Shown: piece after piece, positions 60,010 to 64,000 of the stretch
Layout of the letters: every line of letters begins with the position of its first letter
Position numbering within the stretch: position 1 is the stretch's first letter
From: Arthrobacter sp. OY3WO11
GTDB taxonomy: Bacteria > Actinomycetota > Actinomycetes > Actinomycetales > Micrococcaceae
Length of the DNA: 64,000 nucleotides
Direction of reading: 5' to 3'
Assembly: GCF_001641125.1 (NCBI RefSeq)
Contig: NZ_LWLP01000001.1
Location: 3,060,133-3,124,132 of the forward strand
Notes under the pieces: generated by a model
Database searches by the model: none
Seen by the model: only the letters and a program-made list of their open reading frames with translations
Told to the model about the DNA's origin: nothing
Program-made: the position numbers and the translations under genes

Positions 60010-60016
60010 TTCCAGA

Positions 60017-60442
60017 ATGGATTGGCTCTCATACGTTTCACAGATCAACTGGCTTGCCGTGCTGCTCGCCTTCGTCGCAAGCATGGTCATCGGTTTTGTC
60101 TGGTACATGCCTGCAGTGCTGGGCAACCGCTGGATGGCCGCGATCGGCAAGACGGAGGACGACCTGAAGAACATCAGCGGCGGCGCCGGCATCTGGTTGC
60201 CGATGATGGTGGCTGCGGCGCTGACGGCGATCCTGCTGGCTGTCCTGATCGCCAGCCTTGGGCTGGACAACGCCCTGGCCGGCGGCCTGTTCGCCCTGGT
60301 GATGGGCCTCGTCTTCCGCGCAGGCGGCCACGTCATCCACAACGGTTTTGCAGGACGCCCCGCAGCCGTCACCCTCATTGATTCCGGCCACGACCTGGTG
60401 GCCATGGCGGTCTCCGGTTCAATCATCGGAGGAATGTCCTGA
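60017..60442 (+). CDS. DUF1761 membrane protein
   Basis: 141 aa with four membrane helices. The family begins with INWLAVLLAFVASMVIGFVWYMPAVLGNRWM; MMVAAALTAILLAVLIASLGL, GGLFALVMGLVFRAGGHVIHNGF and a C-terminal helix follow. Its function is unknown. corA starts 35 nt later on the same strand, so the two may share a transcript. Confidence 0.88.
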   Translation: MDWLSYVSQINWLAVLLAFVASMVIGFVWYMPAVLGNRWMAAIGKTEDDLKNISGGAGIWLPMMVAAALTAILLAVLIASLGLDNALAGGLFALVMGLVFRAGGHVIHNGFAGRPAAVTLIDSGHDLVAMAVSGSIIGGMS

Positions 60443-60476
60443 TGGCCGCACTCCCTTCGCCCGGAGCCCGGCGCCC

Positions 60477-61472
60477 ATGACCATCATCGACAATGCCGTC
60501 TACGTGGACGGCGTCCGCCACGTGGAACCCGAGAGCCTTGAGCAGACCTTTGACATGCTGGCGCACCACGGCGGAATGGCCTGGATCGGGCTGTACCGGC
60601 CCACGCCGGAGGAAATGGCGGCGGTGGCAAGCGAGTTTAAGCTCCACGACCTAGCGGTGGAAGACGCCATCTCCGCGCACCAGCGCCCCAAACTGGAACG
60701 CTACGACGACAGCCTGTTTACGGTCCTCCGGCCCGCCCGATACATTGACGACTCCGAAAGCGTGGAGTTCGGCGAACTCCACATCTTCACCGGCAAAAAC
60801 TATGTCGTCACGGTCCGGCATGCCGAGATGGCCGGCGTGGCCCGGGTGCGGCGACGCATGGAGGCCCGGCCCGACCTTCTGCGCCACGGGCCGGAAGCCG
60901 TCCTGTACGCCCTGCTGGACCGGGTGGTGGACGACTACGCGCCCGTGGTAGCCGGACTCGAAAACGACATCGACGAGATCGAGGACCAGCTGTTCAGCGG
61001 CGACACCACGGTGTCCCGCCGGATCTACGAACTGGCCAGGGAAGTCATACAGTTCCAGCGGGCGATCCATCCTTTGCCGGACATGATGCACCAGTTGGAA
61101 CAGGGATTCGAGAAGTACGGCGTGGAAACGGACCTGCGGCACAGCCTCCGTGACGTGGAGGACCACGTTGAGCGCGTGATCTCCCGGGCAGATTCCTTTC
61201 GGGACCTGCTGCAGAACGCACTCACCCTGGACGGCACCCTCACCGCAAACCGGCAGAACGAGGCCAGCGCCGAACAGAACGAACAGGTGAAGAAGATCTC
61301 CTCCTGGGCCGCGATCTTCTTCGCGCCGTCCTTCGTGGCCGGCGTGTACGGGATGAACTTTGACCACATGCCCGAGCTTCACTGGGAACTGGGCTACCCG
61401 TTATCCATCGGCATCATGATCGCGATGGCGGGCCTCATGTACGGCATCTTCAAGAAGAAGGGCTGGCTGTAG
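60477..61472 (+). CDS. corA: Magnesium/cobalt transporter CorA family
   Basis: 331 aa. A large N-terminal cytoplasmic domain and the long pore helix are followed by two C-terminal membrane helices. The signature loop is YGMNFDHMPEL at the end of helix 1 (FFAPSFVAGVYGMNF), with the basic tail FKKKGWL. It forms a pentameric divalent-cation channel. The start at 60477 is weakly supported (CGGAG is 11 nt away). The next gene begins 3 nt after the stop. Confidence 0.93.
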   Translation: MTIIDNAVYVDGVRHVEPESLEQTFDMLAHHGGMAWIGLYRPTPEEMAAVASEFKLHDLAVEDAISAHQRPKLERYDDSLFTVLRPARYIDDSESVEFGELHIFTGKNYVVTVRHAEMAGVARVRRRMEARPDLLRHGPEAVLYALLDRVVDDYAPVVAGLENDIDEIEDQLFSGDTTVSRRIYELAREVIQFQRAIHPLPDMMHQLEQGFEKYGVETDLRHSLRDVEDHVERVISRADSFRDLLQNALTLDGTLTANRQNEASAEQNEQVKKISSWAAIFFAPSFVAGVYGMNFDHMPELHWELGYPLSIGIMIAMAGLMYGIFKKKGWL

Positions 61473-61475
61473 GCC

Positions 61476-62000
61476 ATGGCCGCCGAGCCGGAACCGCCGG
61501 CCCTCGCCGAGGGCCGCATCCTGGTGCCCGGCAGCAGCCGGCAACTGGCGGTGTACGGCCTCTTCCCGCCGCCACCCGGACGGCAGCGGACGGCCGGCGC
61601 CGGATCCCGCGTCTTTGCCGCCAAGGCCCGCGAACCGGAACTGCTGTGGATCAGCTTCGATGAACTGTGCGCACCGGGTACGTTCAGGGAGGACTACTCC
61701 CTCCTCGCATCGGAGGCGGAACTGTGGGTCATCGACGGTGTTCCGGCGCCGGATCCATCGGATGCCGGTCCTCGGGCGGAAGCATGGGAACTCTTTGCTG
61801 CCGCACTTGCTGCAGCGGCGGCCCGCGGAACAACCCTGTTCGTGGCCGGTACCGCACCGTTGGACTGGGCTGCCGCGTCTATGTCTGCTGATGACCCGCG
61901 GCTGCGGTCCGCCCTGGCGGAGGCCGCCCGGCTCCTTGCACAGCTGAAACGGGTCGAATCCGATGAGACTGTTGCTGTAGAGGGCGTGTCAGGAAGTTAG
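61476..62000 (+). CDS. AFG1/ZapE-like C-terminal domain protein without ATPase domain
   Basis: 174 aa. The segment LLWISFDELC (about 56-65) followed by a short spacer, DY, then ELWVIDGVPAP (about 83-92) and LFVAGTAPLDW (about 121-131) matches the end of AFG1/ZapE-type ATPases, where WFxFxxLC-x(n)-DY and a later VLxGxP element form the C-terminal domain. The Walker A and B motifs, which need about 250 residues before this part, are missing, and the ATG lies only 3 nt after corA. So it is a stand-alone C-terminal domain or a truncated descendant. Its function is unknown; it is probably expressed with corA. Confidence 0.62.
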   Translation: MAAEPEPPALAEGRILVPGSSRQLAVYGLFPPPPGRQRTAGAGSRVFAAKAREPELLWISFDELCAPGTFREDYSLLASEAELWVIDGVPAPDPSDAGPRAEAWELFAAALAAAAARGTTLFVAGTAPLDWAAASMSADDPRLRSALAEAARLLAQLKRVESDETVAVEGVSGS

Positions 62001-62074
62001 CCGATCGCGGCCGGTGGGCCGCCAGAATGGAGCGCACGCCAAGCCCTCGCCACCGGTACCTGCAGCATCTCCTG

Positions 62075-62103
62075 TTGACAGCCTCAGTTCGTGGGCGCAC
62101 GAT
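62075..62103 (+). promoter_or_regulatory. Promoter of the secreted protein gene
   Basis: TTGACA at 62075-62080, 17-nt spacer, CACGAT at 62098-62103. It would give a leader of about 50 nt before the ATG at 62162. This is the best -35 match in the window. Confidence 0.5.
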
Positions 62104-62161
62104 TCACCCACGAGCGCCTTCCCACTCGAGGTCTCGCCCGCTCACAATGAAAGGCGCTCAG

Positions 62162-62665
62162 ATGTCCCACTTACGTTTCCTTACGCCAGTCGCCGTTGCC
62201 GGATTGCTGTTTGCAACCGCCGGAACAGCCGTGGCCGCGCCGCCTGAGCATTTCGGCCCGTTCGAGCAATTGGGCTCCGGTATAGCGGTTTGTGATGACT
62301 TCGACGCGTTGGTCGTCGTGAACGAGTCGACTCGCTACACGTTATTCCGCGATGAAGCGGGCGATGTGAAGAGCTTCAAGCAACACGTCTCAGCGCCGGC
62401 TAATACCTGGATCAACCTGACGACGGGCAAGACCATAGTCGTGAGGGCACACTTCGTCCAGACCTGGGATGCGAAGAGTGGAAATCTCACGGTGGTAGGG
62501 TTCCGCCACCTCGTCAACGAGCAAGGTGACGGTGTGACTGTTCAGGATGTCGGTCGGATCGTTTACGCCGATCAGACACAGGAGGAGATTCTGAGCATGG
62601 CCGGCCAGCATGACATCTCCAACTGGGGGCTGATAAGCCCGGCCTTGTGCGACGCGCTTGAGTAG
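62162..62665 (+). CDS. Small secreted protein of unknown function
   Basis: 167 aa from the ATG with AAAGG 7 nt upstream; MKGAQ at 62147 is an alternative. A Sec signal peptide (MSHLRFLTPVAVAGLLFATA, cleavage near AVAA-PPEH) is followed by a mature domain of about 140 residues with two Cys (AVCDDFDALV and PALCDALE, which could pair). The pattern of short beta-type segments (KTIVVRAHFVQTW, NLTVVGFRHLV, TVQDVGRIVYAD) resembles secreted proteins of unknown function in soil actinobacteria. Base composition is clearly less GC-rich than the neighbours, which with the tRNA nearby hints at transfer. Confidence 0.7.
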   Translation: MSHLRFLTPVAVAGLLFATAGTAVAAPPEHFGPFEQLGSGIAVCDDFDALVVVNESTRYTLFRDEAGDVKSFKQHVSAPANTWINLTTGKTIVVRAHFVQTWDAKSGNLTVVGFRHLVNEQGDGVTVQDVGRIVYADQTQEEILSMAGQHDISNWGLISPALCDALE

Positions 62666-62756
62666 GCCGGCCCACGGGCGATTGGGCGCAGTTCGGAAAC
62701 GTACTTGAGCTGCTTGCACGGGAAGGCCGTACAAAGGCTTAATACCCTGGACTCTG

Positions 62757-62829
62757 TGGAGCTAAGGAGATTCGAACTCCTGACCTCTTCGATGCGAACG
62801 AAGCGCTCTACCAACTGAGCTATAGCCCC
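62757..62829 (-). tRNA. tRNA-Ala (CGC)
   Basis: 73 nt on the minus strand. Acceptor arm GGGGCTA/TAGCTCC with discriminator A, D-arm AGCTCAGTTGGTAGAGC, anticodon arm CTTCG-TTCGCAT-CGAAG with anticodon CGC, T-arm AGGAGTTCGAATCTCCT. It reads GCG codons. The 3' CCA is not encoded. It is a single gene. Confidence 0.96.
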
Positions 62830-62967
62830 GGATGGATCCGCCCCTGCTGGGGCGGCACCGGTGACCCTAGGCTACAAATTTTCCCGGCTTAATGCCAAAC
62901 CGCAGCCTCGAACCCGCACCAGCGTGCCGGCGGGAGACGTAGGGGATGGCCTGACGGCACCAACCTG

Positions 62968-63918
62968 TCAGGCGCGGCGGCGCTGCAGGACGTCGTCGAG
63001 GTTACTGAGGGCACTCTGCGCCTTGGACAGTTCCTGGCCCTCGGTGGCTGCCGGCCCCGCAGGGGGCGCGGCGGCAACGCCCTGTTTGAGGGACGGCTTG
63101 CCCATGGCCTTCGGTGCCTCCGGGAGCTCCAGCGGCTCGGGCGCCGGGCGCTCGGCCTTGGCTGCCTCAACATAGACAGGTTTGGGAACCTCCACCGGTT
63201 CCCACGTGGACGGAGCGGCCGGGCTGGCTGCGGACCTGGCCGCTGCCGCGCTTGAATCTCCTGCGGCAACCGCCACAGCAAGGGCGGCCTCACGCAGTTC
63301 CATGGCAGTCAGCGGCTTGATCCTGGGCTCGTGCGCCTCGGCGTCGAATAGAGGGTTGTCCTGCTTCGCCGGAGCTGTTTCAGGCTTTGGCGGGACAATG
63401 GCAGTGGCTTCGGGCTGCCGGGCCGGCGCGGTCATAGCGGCCCGAAAGGCTGCGTTGACCTTTGCCCTCCGGTCACGGACGGCGAGCCAGCGCAGGAGGA
63501 CGACGGACCCGGCGGTAAGCCCGAGGCACGTCAGGGCAAAGGCAGGAGCACCCAGTCCGAAGATCAAAAGCACACCGGAAACGAACGCGGTGACCAGCGA
63601 CAGCAGGCCCACCAGGGCGATGCCCGTGCGGCCGTAGCGGATACGGAACGTACCCCCGGTTGTGGAGCCGGCAGTGGCGGTCGCGGGTCCGGCACTCTTC
63701 CTGGTGTCCATGGCTTTCTCCTGCTGGGCGGCGACGTTCATTACCAAAGCGGCTGGCGGGTCCGGTGTTTCATCTGCTGCGGAGTCCGCCAGGAAATCGC
63801 CGGCGGGCTGGAACTGGTGCCTGCGGTTCCGGAGGACGTAGGGCGCAACCCACACAATCCAGAGCACGACGGCAACCACAAGGATCACTGAGCTGCTAAG
63901 GGGGAAGTCCACACTCAA
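62968..63918 (-). CDS. Membrane protein with Pro/Ala-rich tail, possibly GlpR-like
   Basis: 316 aa, starting TTG at 63918 (or GTG at 63912, 2 codons later). The first membrane helix (SSVILVVAVVLWIVWVAPYVL, about 8-28) is followed by a basic segment, then two more helices (GIALVGLLSLVTAFVSGVLLIFGLG and AFALTCLGLTAGSVVLLRWLA, about 95-150) and a long Ala/Pro/Glu-rich cytoplasmic tail ending LSNLDDVLQRRRA. The arrangement recalls actinobacterial GlpR, a divisome membrane protein encoded near moeA-type glp genes, but the expected neighbours are outside the window, so this is only a suggestion. Confidence 0.65.
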   Translation of the reverse strand: MSVDFPLSSSVILVVAVVLWIVWVAPYVLRNRRHQFQPAGDFLADSAADETPDPPAALVMNVAAQQEKAMDTRKSAGPATATAGSTTGGTFRIRYGRTGIALVGLLSLVTAFVSGVLLIFGLGAPAFALTCLGLTAGSVVLLRWLAVRDRRAKVNAAFRAAMTAPARQPEATAIVPPKPETAPAKQDNPLFDAEAHEPRIKPLTAMELREAALAVAVAAGDSSAAAARSAASPAAPSTWEPVEVPKPVYVEAAKAERPAPEPLELPEAPKAMGKPSLKQGVAAAPPAGPAATEGQELSKAQSALSNLDDVLQRRRA

Positions 63919-63934
63919 AACCGTATGAGCATCC

Positions 63935-63982
63935 TGTCCGCTGCGGCAGCATTAGCTGCGGTGTGTCGCGGCGCAGCGGACA
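63935..63982. repeat. Inverted repeat upstream of the last gene
   Basis: Perfect 10-nt arms TGTCCGCTGC (63935-63944) and GCAGCGGACA (63973-63982), with a smaller GCAGC/GCTGC pair inside. It may be an operator, a hairpin in the leader of the last gene, or the terminator of a gene beyond the window. Confidence 0.6.
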
Positions 63983-64000
63983 AATCAGTGGATTTATGAC

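Noticed and set aside
62666..62967. Phage or island attachment site at tRNA-Ala
   Set aside because: No direct repeat of the tRNA 3' end, integrase or mobility gene was found within the window.

Overview
The window is GC-rich chromosomal DNA of an actinobacterium, most likely a Micrococcaceae member close to Arthrobacter/Pseudarthrobacter. This rests on general protein resemblance, frequent GTG starts, DapC/DapD/DapE lysine genes, ECF sigma/anti-sigma and TatB together, and a gene order resembling the Mycobacterium tuberculosis Rv1107-Rv1239 region in several blocks. It is ordinary core chromosome. I see no rRNA, CRISPR array, prophage, transposase or conjugation gene. There is one tRNA (Ala, CGC). 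No stretch above 300 bases lacks a gene; the longest gaps (about 230-270 bases) are described as separate entries.

Layout: 1-4700 holds a protein tail, an orphan DNA methyltransferase, a PHP phosphoesterase, aminopeptidase P and a stress-type membrane protein. 4761-10791 is an envelope-stress block: soluble MgtE-like protein, DUF1003 protein, Mrp, TatB, anti-sigma factor, ECF sigma factor and O-methyltransferase, in the mycobacterial sigE order but without htrA. 10848-13753 has DUF3117, a GT-C glycosyltransferase, a DivIVA-domain protein and a LOG protein. 13858-17140 is a gluABCD-type amino acid importer. 17197-20271 has divergent dapE/dapD and a lysozyme-like secreted protein. 20317-25930 has a TetR regulator, galE, citrate synthase, dapC and a 7Fe ferredoxin. 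26067-30422 has an SH3-like protein, a doubly frameshifted DUF559 pseudogene, typA and an SGNH lipoprotein. 30494-37924 is a dipeptide ABC importer plus a second, LpqW-like binding protein. 37986-40410 has a photolyase of the bacterial FeS family that has lost its cluster cysteines, and an SDR enzyme. 40592-46894 has ychF, rmuC, ispH, a membrane protein and xseAB. 46923-52681 has PPK2, an alanine-type aminotransferase and an OpuC-type osmolyte importer. 52931-59986 has pirin, an N-acetylglucosamine-kinase-like ATPase and two regulator/MFS modules. 60017-64000 has DUF1761, corA, an ATPase-less AFG1/ZapE-like protein, a lower-GC secreted protein, tRNA-Ala and a membrane protein.

Two regulatory themes run through the window. 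Many monocistronic or first-in-operon genes have a TANNNT -10 box exactly 6-7 nt before the start codon and no Shine-Dalgarno sequence, which predicts leaderless mRNAs; the divergent dapE/dapD pair is the clearest case. Converging or terminal genes are closed by long perfect hairpins, usually with A and T tracts on both sides. Two 64-nt near-perfect palindromes of one family (1049-1112 and 55974-56037) look like a dispersed REP-type repeat.

I did not find a clearly new multi-gene system. The observations most worth following are the cysteine-less photolyase, the palindromic repeat family, the AFG1-like protein without its ATPase domain, and the back-to-back leaderless dap promoters.
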